This document shows, piece after piece, positions 10,270 through 20,951 of a DNA stretch of 64,000 bases (the first letter of the stretch is position 1; every line of letters starts with the position of its first letter). The DNA lies in NCBI GenBank assembly GCA_003254905.1, contig QANU01006283.1, positions 302,900-366,899 on the forward strand, in the 5' to 3' direction. Source of the DNA: Nissolia schottii (Eukaryota; Streptophyta; Magnoliopsida; Fabales; Fabaceae). Both the position numbers and the translations under genes were made by a program. The notes beneath the pieces are model-generated. The model was not told where the DNA came from, ran no database searches, and saw nothing but the letters and a program-made list of their open reading frames with translations.

Positions 10270-11005
10270 TGCACCGTTCTTATGAGTGTTGAAGATTTAC
10301 AAAGTTTATGGAGAGCCAGTACTTTTTTGTGCGGATGGGAAGTGATTGTTTCGACAGATTAAATTAGGAGTAGCCGGTAGCTTGTAAGTCATAGTTAATA
10401 CTTTTTGCGTGTAAAAGAAAGTATAAAAAAGTTAATGAAATTGGTTAATTACTCTTTTTCCCTTTTTTTATTGTTGTCATGAGTTTTTTAGTCTTAGCTC
10501 CTTCGTCAGCAATGATAGATAAACTACCTAGTTAAAATGCTTTGGCCAATGTATTGAATCAAATTATTGAAAAGGAATGAGAACAATGTATCTCTAATAA
10601 GAATTCTTCTTTGGATCCTACTTTTAACCCTACCATTGACAGCCACATCAACATTTTATCATAAAGGATTAAGAGTGAGACTCATCACTCCAATAGAATA
10701 AATCAACTATAATCTCTACTATGGTCCCACATATCTAAGTATTAACTTTTGATTAGTAACACTTAAAGTGTCATCAGTCCCTACTTAGAGGGATGTGGCC
10801 CTTCTCTCTTTGTCTCTCTTATTTGCTCCAACGAGCATGTCCTAATTCTTATGGACTAATTCCAGACCCGACTTGTTCGGCATATGGCCGAGATAAGTGG
10901 AGCCTTGAGACATTGACAAGCCGCTTATCGCTCGTCACATTTTGGATTGATCCATCGGAGACCTGTAACCGCTTAGAATAATGGTATTAATAAGTGCTCG
11001 CCAAC
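10270..11005. other. 3' flank of the chromodomain gene, no gene
   Basis: No coding region is recognised. The first ~200 bases are presumably 3' UTR. A short open frame at 10793-10981 has no domain. Confidence 0.3.
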
Positions 11006-11900
11006 TAATAAGTGTCATATTTTGGTGTTTTTAGAGGTTAAAATGACACTTATTTGCATTGTTTTATATGAATTAACTAACCAAGAGAATGGATGCATCC
11101 AATGACACTTTGTGTAAATTTAGTATAGTTCAAGAGAATGGATGCATAGAAGTGAAATGATGCAATTCTTGTTAAATTCTCACAGAGATATGAGGCATAG
11201 AGCAAAAGGCTTAGAAGCAAGAAGAACTGATGAAAGACTAATTGAAGATTCAGGCTGCTCAGTGCCCTCATAGAGCCGCTCAGCGACCTCTGTTCCCGAA
11301 TAGCTTGCTTAAGGGTGAAGTAACTTCAAGATGAAGAAATCTCAAACAGCCCTAAAACCGCTCAGCGGTCCCCTGAATCCACTCAGCGGACTGAGCCTGA
11401 AAACTCTATAAATAGAGCCTCAACTCACGAACTCAGGAGCTCTAATCTCTTCCATTCAGAACAGAAAAAAAAAAAACACACATACAATTTAGAGCATAGC
11501 ACCGAGAGGAAGGTTGGAGAAGGAAGCCAAGAGAGGCCGAGGAGCACAGCGACAGCTCACCATTGCGGCGTGAGAACGTGTCATGGTGAGCGCCCATCAC
11601 CTTGTTCTTTGATTTCTTCTTGTAAGATGAATTTATAATCCTCTTGTTGTTGGGATTTTGACAAGTATTATAGTTTGAATGTATCCATTTAACTCTTTTA
11701 TATATGAATCTATAATATTCAATGATTTGCATATTGATTTGTACTTAATGCTTATTTTAGCTTAGATATCTAAAGCATGATTTGAAACTTCACTGTTTGT
11801 GAGTGAGAACTGCATTCATTAAGGTGGAACTAGATCAAATCATCTAATATTTCTAATTGCTAGAAATGGAGTTAGGGTTATTGGTTGTTGTTTACTCACG
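11006..11900 (+). mobile_element. LTR of a retrotransposon, family S, plus orientation
   Basis: This opens (t)aataagtgtcatattttgg, has 'ccgctcagcg' motifs at ~11273-11395, a TATA box (CTCTATAAATAGAG, ~11405-11418) and a downstream 'gaatctataatatt...gtacttaatgct...tgatttgaaact' block. The same elements occur in the same order on the minus strand at 6770-7909. The two copies are clearly related but well diverged. Boundaries are approximate. Confidence 0.6.
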
Positions 11901-12137
11901 ATGTTGAACATGTTTTTGTCTTCTTCTTTGTTTTCTCTTATTCAATAGTTTGTGTATGTGAGTACCAAAATTTATTTGACTAATGTAAAGTTTTTGTATG
12001 AGAGTAGGAGAAAGTGTGTGTGACAACTACCTTTTGCTAAGTGTGAGTCTCATTTTGTTTTGTTTTTGTGTTAGATAATGTTTATGTTTTTGTTTTGTAA
12101 AGTTTGTGTATACGTCTTGAAATATTTGTTTCCGTTT

Positions 12138-12309
12138 GGTACTAGGGACAAGACAAGGGACAGAGACACAGGAAAAGAAAATTCCTATATTATTTGTACT
12201 CACCAAAATTGGGACAGAGAGGACGTCAGTTTTTTGTCTGAGGGAACACAAAATTAGGGTCTGAAGGGACATAAATTTTCTTTATCTCTGTTCTGTCTCT
12301 GATATCAAA
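12138..12309. mobile_element. short TIR element (MITE)
   Basis: The left end 'cgtttggtactagggacaagac' and the right end, read inverted, 'cgtttgatatcagagacagaac' match at about 17 of 22 positions. The interior repeats 'gggacagaga'. No open frame. It lies ~430 bp beyond the stop of the receptor kinase gene. Target duplication is not clear. Confidence 0.5.
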
Positions 12310-12736
12310 CGTAGCCTAGAGAGTGAGTGCACGCACTTTAAAGTGTAAATGAGGAGCAGAAGAAAGTGTGTGACAATTACTTTCACTATTTAATAGGGCA
12401 CAAGTCCCATTTATTTAGTTTCCATATTCTGCAATGTTTATGTCTCTCTAATATCATGGTTGTGTCTAATTTTTTTTGTGTGTGTATATTGTACGTAAGT
12501 TGGCCGTATGTTGTAAGCACCTAGCATAGCTATTTTCTCATTATGTTAAAATTATCACTGCTTACTATTTTCTTTATTATAACACCTTACATACTCGCTC
12601 ATGATATTTTTGTTCAGCATGAAAGAGTTGGTTCATCATATGTTCTCATTCTTCAGACTATTTTGTCCCTTAAGATTCTATCAGTCTAGGGCCCAACAAA
12701 AAAGAGAACAAAAACCCCTTCTCTATGATAGGCTAA
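12310..12736. other. 3' flank of the receptor kinase gene
   Basis: No gene seen; presumably includes the 3' UTR of the minus-strand kinase gene. Confidence 0.3.
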
Positions 12737-15700
12737 TTAACTAGTATTTAGACAATCACTGCTACAAGTACAAGATGCCACTTTGGTTTTTGTAGGAGAA
12801 AAGATGAAAGGCTTGGATGGAATTTGCAACTGATCCAAGCTTCCTTCAAGCATTTCAATCACCCTACTCATTGGAGGCCTCTCTGATGGCAATGTCTGTA
12901 TACACCACAAACCTACTATAACCATTTTCTTCACTAGCTCGTTTTCCTCTTCGGTCATTTCACCATGCCATGTTGTACTATTTTCCCCCTCAATATGCTT
13001 GTATATCCAATGAGGGAAATATAACTCACTAGAATGAGTCACTTCAACATTGGTGTTATGCTTTTCTCCCACCATTTCTAAAATCAGCATTCCGTAACTA
13101 TAGACATCAGACTTATGTGACACTCCACCAAAGTTTCTGTTCCAAATTTCTGGAGCTATGTAACCAATTGTTCCTCTAGCGTCCAACAATGAGACCACGC
13201 TGTGTGTCTTTGAGCATAGCTTAGCCAGGCCGAAATCCGAGATCTTGGGACAGAAGTTCTTGTCCAAGAGGATGTTGTTTGGTTTTATGTCAAAGTGCAA
13301 GATCCTTGTGTTGCAACCCTTGTGCAAATACTCAAGCCCTTTTGCTATCCCTTCTGCAATATGGTGTAGCATTTCCCAACTCAAATGTGGATTGGTTTCA
13401 CTTTCAGGATCATTGCTGTAGTGTATGAACTTTTCAAGTGATCCGTTAGGCATGAATTCGTAGATAAGTGCTCTCTTGTCGCCTTCAAGACAGAATCCAA
13501 GTAATGTAACAACATTTACATGAGATGTTTTACAAATGCTCAAGACCTCATTGATGAATTCCTCGCCGTTCCCTTTGGAAGCATTCAACAATTTGACGGC
13601 CACCGGGCCACTGTTGTATAGAATTCCTTTGTATACTTGTCCGTAGCCGCCTTCTCCGAGTTTGAATTCGAAAGAATTCGTCATCTTCTTGATATCTGAG
13701 TAAGTATATTTTTTTATGGGTAGGGGACCATTGTTTCTGATGAAGGCCTCAATATCTTGATCATTCTTTCTTGTCTTCCAAATTTCTGGCATAACTGGTG
13801 ATAATTTACGGCTAAAAATACAAAGTGTGATGCATATCAGCAATGCCCCAAGTCCAACTCCTCCAGCTATTAAACCTGTGAGCAGAAATAGAAACTGATT
13901 TATTTATGCGATTTACACATAATCCTTTGCATAAAGATTCTGCAATTTTGTTAAATTGACAAGTAGAATTACTATCTTGCTTTCCAATCTGAATTGTGGT
14001 TCGTTGAATTAGTGAGGACTAGATTATGTGATTTATTTTTGGTCTTAAAAACTATGGATGATAAGTGATAATCACTTGTACAATATAATTTTATCTCTAA
14101 TTAAGACTGGTATACTGTGATATACGCTGTGTTTAGTTACTGAGACATGACTAAGATACAAAATATGGGGACAAAGACATAAAATACAGAACTAAAAGTC
14201 AGTCTTGTATCCTATTTGATAACGATATACAAAACACAATTTATTGTATCTAAATCATATTTGATTTTTGTGTGACAAGACCTTAAAACATGGCAAATGA
14301 CTTAAAATACACTTTAGGTTTCTTTCTCACTCATTCATAATTCCATTAAAACTCTGTCATTCTCTTTGTCTCAGTGTCTCAGCAAAACGAATGTACAAAA
14401 AATACATTAATTTTCTGTCCTAAGACACAAGTTTTTGTACCTGTCTTCATAAGCAAATAAAATTTTGTGTCTCTGTATTTATTAGCAACCAAACACAATC
14501 TATGGGTCTTTAAGAGTATTTTAAACTTAGTTTATGTATTTTGAAAAAAGTCATAGTCTCACGTTTTTTAAAGTTAATTTCATGAAAACTTTTATACATA
14601 GACTTGGTTGACAATTAAAATACTTATATTATTCGGTTAACAATGTGAAACTTGAGTCTTTCCATATCTCACACGTATGTTGCTTCGCTTTGCCCGTCTT
14701 CCTCTAAATTACAAGAGACTTGGGCATATTTATTTATAACCCACCAAGACCAAAAATTGCTTATTTGTTTCCCATTTTATTATTCCATAGTTTGTTAAAA
14801 TACTAAATATACAACTACATTTTACAACATTACAACATGATACACTAGTCAGATCAAAACATGCATTTTGTCTTAATACCTTGTATAATAAAAGCTGCTT
14901 TCTTAGTTGAACAATCAATGACTATTGTAAGAAACAAGAAAGCGAAAAACAACGTAACTTTAAGGCATACTGTACCTTTAGTTAGGCTTGACAAACCGGT
15001 TCTGCTTTCCCCTGCCCATGAAACAGGGCATAGTCAATAAAAGCGCATACACTAGAGACAAAGGTTAAACAACTCCATTCAGAAAGAAAAAATAATTAAA
15101 TATATCGAAAGGTCCATAAACCTCTGATGCACGATTTACAAAGTACCAAGCAGAATGAGTATTTTCACTAAAGCAAGCATACTCTTAACAATTATCATGC
15201 TACAAAATAGAAAGAGGCAGGTTTTGGCAAACTTAAAGAAACAGAATAAGTACCTTCATGGACCTTGGTTTTAAGAAAATATCAAAGCATTAACGTCCCT
15301 TAAATTTCTAGGTTCAAGTTTTAAATCTTTTGATTAGATTCTTAAATAATATCAACCTATTTGTTATGATATTAACTCATAAGTTAGTTTAATTTGTGAC
15401 TATGTAACAGATTTTATATTTATGCTAGTTTATTCATTTTAGCTTATATAGACTAAAAACTTATTCATTTTAGCTTATATAGGCTAAAAACACAGATAAT
15501 AGAGACTGACAGTAATAGATAATAGAATAACGTATTATTTCTCAAAGTATAATGTTTACCATGGATAGTAACTTATTTATAATCGAAAGACAATAAACAA
15601 ACTTAATTATAAAATCAGCTACAAACCAATGGGTAACTGGTACAATAATGAGTTGATATGGTAACACTAATCATTGATTATATATGATCCAAAAATGTGA

Positions 15701-16507
15701 GAAACGAAAAAAGAGAAAAAACCATGTATGTGATCCAGCAAGCTTACCTCCACAGCTGTTGCTCCTTAAACTACCATCTTTGCAGAAGCACAACACCTCC
15801 TTCCTTATATTGCTGTATCCACAACGGCCATCAGAAGCCTCGCACTCTTGGCAATTGGCATCCGTCTGCCACTCGAGCACGAACCCTTCATTCATGGCCC
15901 TACCAAACTCGCTCACCAAGCCGCCACCGCCGCTTGTTATCCAATCCCTCATCACCGTCACCGGAACATTCTCCTCACATCTCTGGGACCAGTCAAAGCC
16001 TTGTGTCTCGTTCCCCATCAAGAACACAAAGGACTCTTTCGCCGCAGACCTCAAGCAGCCGATGTCCGGGACATGAGAAGGGTGTGAGCTGCAGTTATAG
16101 TAGAAGCTGAGGTTGAGGTTCAAGGGGGAGTGAGAAAGAGGAAGGTTGCCCAGTGGGAAAGGATGGATTGCCCTTGGACAAGTTGTGTTTGCGGTGTCCA
16201 CATCGACAAGGTTGAGGCTGTGTTTCTCGTAGTCTATGTCTTTGACGTAGTAGTATCGCCCTGGTGGTGGAGAGAAAATTGTGGGGCCTCCGTCGCAGAT
16301 GAGGCCGAATTCAGGGTAGCCGCAGTATTGGTCAGGGAGGGAGCCCTGGGAGAGCCAGAAAGGGTAGCTGATGTTTGGTCCATTGGGGCAACGTTGTGTG
16401 GGACAAATTGTTGTTTTTGAGGCAGTTGAATTGGTGTTGCTATTTGCTGAGGAAATGAGGATGATGGAGGGAAACAGAACTGAAAGGAAGAATGCTAGTT
16501 TGAACAT
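12737..16507 (-). CDS. LRK10-like receptor kinase (GUB_WAK ectodomain, non-RD kinase)
   Basis: I build three exons on the minus strand: 16507-15748, a 36-nt microexon 15011-14976, and 13875-12737. Phases 1 and 1 join cleanly to 644 residues. I start at the ATG at 16507, because it begins a signal peptide (MFKLAFFLSVLF...SSANS); the open frame runs further upstream without one. The ectodomain has a GUB_WAK_bind pattern (CPTQRCPNGPNISYPFW, residues ~35-51) and a Cys-rich WAK-associated end (CQECEASDGRCGYSN...LCFC, ~222-245). The third exon begins with the membrane segment (~267-287) and then the kinase: glycine loop GEGGYGQVYKG (339-349), VAVK Lys360, HFDIKPNN (459-466), DFG (479-481), APE (506-508). 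HFD instead of HRD makes it a non-RD kinase, usual in this family. All core catalytic residues are present. Wheat Lr10 is the founding member; a role in pathogen sensing is inferred. Confidence 0.87.
14127..14505. mobile_element. TIR element in intron 2 of the receptor kinase gene
   Basis: The left end 'gtgtttagttactgagacat' and the inverted right end 'gtgtttggttgctaataaat' are similar. Phrases on 'gacacaaaat', 'gtctctgtat' and 'gtgtctcag' recur inside. This looks like a non-autonomous DNA transposon, in style like the one at 12138-12309. It lies wholly within the intron between the microexon and the kinase exon. No target duplication was found. Confidence 0.45.
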
Positions 16508-17489
16508 GAGGAAATGAAAATGGATGTGAATTTTTGCAGTTTCAATGCATGTGAAATGGTTAGGAGGATGATGATGACGATAACATTTGGAACTTGTTTG
16601 CGGAAACAACTTTAACTTTATAGATGGAGCCATATACGAAAAAGAGGAATGTCACATGCAAAACAAAATTTGGAGAATAATTATACAACTTTTTTTTTTA
16701 TAAAAGTATGAGTTTTTTTATACTCATTTTTTTTATATTTCTGTGAGAGAGTTGTATGATTATTGTTTAAATTTTATTGTGCAAATAGACGTTCTTGTAT
16801 GAAAATAAAAAAAAAATTTGGATGAGCACAAAATTTTAATACATTACTCTTTATTTTACCTACCATAAAAGTGAGTTTATGTCTCCTCTAAGTATTTCTA
16901 TGTTCCACTCGGTGAGATACATATTTATTATGTGAGCCCAAACATAATTTGTTAGACTTGTTAACCAACCACGAATTTTTCGAGTTCGAGCATGCGTGAT
17001 GACAAAGGAAATGACTTCGTATTAATGTTGGTGTGGAAAAATTTGTCCTTAGGCATAAATAAGTGAATGACTCAGTTTAAATAGAAAGTCAAAATGTAGT
17101 TTTGTCATTGCCTGTTGTACATTTTTAATGGGTGGACAGGGCTTATCATTTTGACTTATTTAACCAACATATTAAATCTTGATAAAGTTTTGAGAGTCAT
17201 AGATTCTGGAGAGCTCCTAATTAGAATTTCTATTTTTTTAATAATATATTAGAATTTTTGTTGAAACCCAATCAACACTCCATAGACCATATATACTGTC
17301 AAAGTCCACGTCCCAGGAGGGTTAATCAGACACGTACCAAGGGGTGAAGCAGCACTAGAAAATGCAGGGAAATCTCCCGGAAATATCTCCGATATTTCAA
17401 TGTTCAGTTGTTCACACTTTGGTTCAAATTCTATGTAGGTATGATACGGTGTTATGTACTTCTTTTAGTTTGTGTGAAATTCTTTTTGG
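16508..17489. other. 5' flank of the receptor kinase gene
   Basis: AT-rich sequence with no gene seen. The near part should contain the promoter of the minus-strand kinase; no convincing motif was found. Confidence 0.3.
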
Positions 17490-17760
17490 CTTAATTAACT
17501 TTTTATTCCTTGTAAAATTTTAAAATTTATTTTTAGTTCTTCTGTTTGGTTGGAGTTAACGGCGCTGACGTGGCTGTTAACAGCGCTGACGTAGTCGTAC
17601 CACGCAGCACGCCACGTGCCATAATTATGTCACGTGGCACACCACGTCAGCGCCACTAATTTCATCCATACACTAAAAACAAACTTTAAAATTTTACAGG
17701 GTCTAAAAATAAACTTTGAAATTTTACAGGAGCTAAAAATTAAATTTTATTTAAATAATT
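17490..17760. mobile_element. foldback MITE with inner CACGTGGC palindromes
   Basis: Outer arms built on 'ccttgtaaaattttaaaatttatttttag' (left) are matched inverted by two consecutive right-hand copies of 'aactttgaaattttacagg-gctaaaaa'. The centre has 'ggcgctgacgtggc', 'gccacgtgcc', 'gtcacgtggcac' and 'cacgtcagcgcc', which pair with one another. No coding capacity. Confidence 0.6.
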
Positions 17761-17794
17761 TTTTTGTGTCTACGAAAGGGTAAAACCAACGTCA

Positions 17795-18412
17795 AACAAA
17801 TTTTTTTATTTTATATTTATTTTTAAACAATTTTAATTAAAATTATTTAAATAATTTTAATCAAATATTTAATAATTTAAATAATTTTAAATAATTTTGA
17901 CATTTTTTTTATTAATATGAACATGATTTAGTAGTTTAAATTATTTAAAGTTTGTTAAAATAATTATATATACTTTTTTTTTACTTGATATTAGTTTGTA
18001 TAAATATTAAATATATATTTGGAACATGGTGACAATATACAAACAAGATTACATAAGTATTGAGTAGGAGTATGTTAATTTATTAGGATATATATTAGGA
18101 TAATTTAAGATATGTCACACTACACTTTACTTATAGTCCACTTGAGCACTCTATAGACTGACATGTCATAAATTATCCTAATATATATATCCTAATAAAT
18201 TAACATATTCCTCCTCAATACTTATGTAATCTTCTTAATATATTGCCACCGTGCTCCAAATATATATTTAATATTTATACTAACTAATATCGAATAAAAA
18301 AAATAACTATTTTTATTTTAACAAACTTTAAATAATTTAAACTACTAAATCATGTTCATATTAATAAAAAAAATGTCAAAATTATTTAAAATAAATATAA
18401 AACAAATTGTCT
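17795..18412. repeat. ~600-bp inverted repeat (foldback element)
   Basis: The left arm (about 17795-18122) and right arm (about 18165-18412) are inverted copies. Examples are 'ttaatttattaggatatatatt' against 'aatatatatatcctaataaatt', and 'gacattttttttattaatatgaacatg' against its reverse complement at 18348-18374. The right arm lacks one ~35-base piece of the left arm. The loop of ~40 bases holds 'cactttacttatagtccacttgag'. Arm similarity looks high except for scattered changes. It could fold into a very long hairpin. Confidence 0.75.
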
Positions 18413-20951
18413 ATGACTATAGCGTAAGCGGAAATCAGGGGTGTTACAAAGAATATTTCTTTGAGAGAACTTCACCTTGCATGTATTCTTTTCTTTTATT
18501 TTGCTTTTGCCATATTATAAGGCAATTAACTTTGCCTTCAGTTCTCCAAGTCTGGCCATGTGGCCATCTGGAAATGTGGCTCACATCCATGGTGACACGT
18601 ATCACGCCATGTGTCATCATGCATGTGTGGTGGCTAACAGGTGTCTCGTAAAGTTTTCAGGCGCGACTCGAGTCATTTCCGGACTCAAAAAGATGCGTTT
18701 TGATCTCGAAAAATTACAATTAATTTAAAGTAGGTAAAATTATTTATTTTCCTTCAAAAAGGGATTAAAAACTCATATTTAGTCTTAAAAAGACTTCATA
18801 TGAAAAAGGGAACGATCCAAGGGCTCTATAGACCGTGCGTAACGTTACAACTGTTACCTGGGTGAGAAAAGAACACAATTTTTTCTAAAATGACTCTAAG
18901 GTGCAATAAGGGTATTTTAGGACCTTGGAATGACATAAATCTACTCCAAGACATTCATTGGTAATACAGGCATGAATATGAGGTTACCGAGGCCATTGGT
19001 TGGCCGACGGGGCTCATAGGGGTTTATCTGGCAACTAGAGGCTCAGGGAAAAGTTTCTCGCCTTTACTAAATACTTGATTCACCTCTTAGTATCTTGAAT
19101 AAACCTTTCAAGGTATAATTTCGATAACGTGAGAGGTGTTAAAGGAATTCATGAATGTTTCACACTTCGCTGGGCTTTCATTCCAAGGAAACTGAGGGGT
19201 AAGTTTTCGGATGTGTGGGCATCACTGAATAAAAAGGAAGGTAGGAAAATTGTGGCCGCATTTATTACGGGTGACGATGACATGTCACGCGCATGGGTTC
19301 GTTACGTGATTCGTTAAGGAAAAGAAGAGTTCTCTTGAGGATTTTCTTCAAAAGAAAGGAAGTGCCAATGGCAGCAAGAAGGATGAGAAAGTGAGGGATG
19401 GATGGTGAATATGTCGATGAGCGAAATACAAGATTTTCATTCGAGAATTTGGCTTGCGGTCGACATAAGGGAAAGTTCTTGGTTAAGTTCGGTGAGACTT
19501 AGAGAATTGGTTTCTTTGGTGATCTTCACACCATTTCAACATAAAATGATGAATGAGAAATGAACAAGGTAGTGACTTGGAGGCGTCAGCTAAAGAAAGA
19601 ACAAGAAGGTTTTCAAGAAAACGACTTGGAAACTTAAAGAATTTTCAAAGGAAAACTTAAGGGGAAATGTGTTCACTTTTTATGTAGTTGGATTTGAATG
19701 GCCAGCTTTGGGGGTTCTAACTTACAAGGGAAACTGAAATGTATTTGAGATAGAGAGCTTGTAGAGGCATCTTTATTGTTCTCGTGATGAGTTTTGTCTT
19801 TACGGAGGTGAAAGGGGATTAATGTATGAACGGAAGAAAAGAAAGGAAATCACTTGGATCCCTGAATGAACGGGTCTTAACTTTCCAAGTGAAATATGGA
19901 AAATCACAAGGCAAACAACATGATTACTCTTTTAAACGAGGTGGCGACACACACATGGCTGAATGGCCAAGTGTCCTGGGGAAAAAGGTATTCCGAAACA
20001 ATGCTCAGAATAACGGAAAAGGTGAGGTGTTACATCTTAGTTTGAATTTCTCTATGTATCAAAAAAATTGCAATGTAATATTTTCTAATTGTTATGAATA
20101 GAGATTAGAGTCTTTGGTTTAATTTATGATTTTGTCGTATTAAAATGATTATATTTGTTTAAATTTTATGAATTGTGTAGTTGTTAATTTAAATTGTGTT
20201 ATTGTTATGCACTAAAATAAATATTTTTTTTTTCAATTGACACTCATCTTTGTAAATATAAAAGTATTTTTTGGAAAGTAATGGATAGCGTAGGATAGAG
20301 TTATGGTTTAGATAGTTTTCTGTGGATAGCGGTGGGATTTTTATTTGTAAAACTCATAGGTAGAATATGGTAGAGTTTTTCTTTATTAAATAGGTTGATA
20401 ATAGGACTAAGGTTGAGTCAAAAGCTTACCCAACTCTACCCATTGATATCCCTACACGGCCTAACCTATTTTTAACCTTATGAACTATCCTCTATTGCAT
20501 CCAATCCAAAACCAAAACATGGAAACCTAAAACCAGATAAGTGGATCACATTACAGATGTTATGTTACAACACATCATATGCTGTTTTATAAATGCTGAA
20601 CACATTATGGTAACACAGCAACATTGTCCCAACTAAATGCAGATTGATTTCCCCCCGAGGGGATGAACCAGGCCCATATCCACAGATCCTTAAAATGGGC
20701 CTTGCCTCATCACACTGAGCCCAATTTAAACTCCTCCAATTAATGCTTGCCTCTATATACAGCAGAAAGTCAACTAATTGGAGGATTCTTCTTTCTGACG
20801 CTTAGAACATTATATATTTAGAGGCACGCCACTTACCAATTTCCTAGGATGTCTAAGTTAAACACGAGGATTCAGTAGACAATATAGCATTTGGCTCCTA
20901 TTTTGTAATAGAAGAGGCACATATAGCAAAGATAGGANACTTTTGGTGCCA
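18413..20951. other. no gene recognised over 2.5 kb
   Basis: The stretch holds several short open frames (for example 19129-19317 and 19826-20101 on the plus strand) with no domain I recognise. 18650-20050 is less AT-rich than its surroundings and reads like decayed coding or retroelement internal sequence. The last ~400 bases are the 3' side of the CBP60 gene. Confidence 0.3.

Noticed and set aside
16507-16633. Upstream ATG at 16633 as the start of the receptor kinase
   Set aside because: It would bury the signal peptide behind 42 basic, His-rich residues; the ATG at 16507 gives a normal secreted N-terminus.
19129-19317. Open frame with a plausible-looking protein (WVRYVIR end)
   Set aside because: Only ~60 codons, no recognised domain, and no splice partner or neighbouring exon that I could find.
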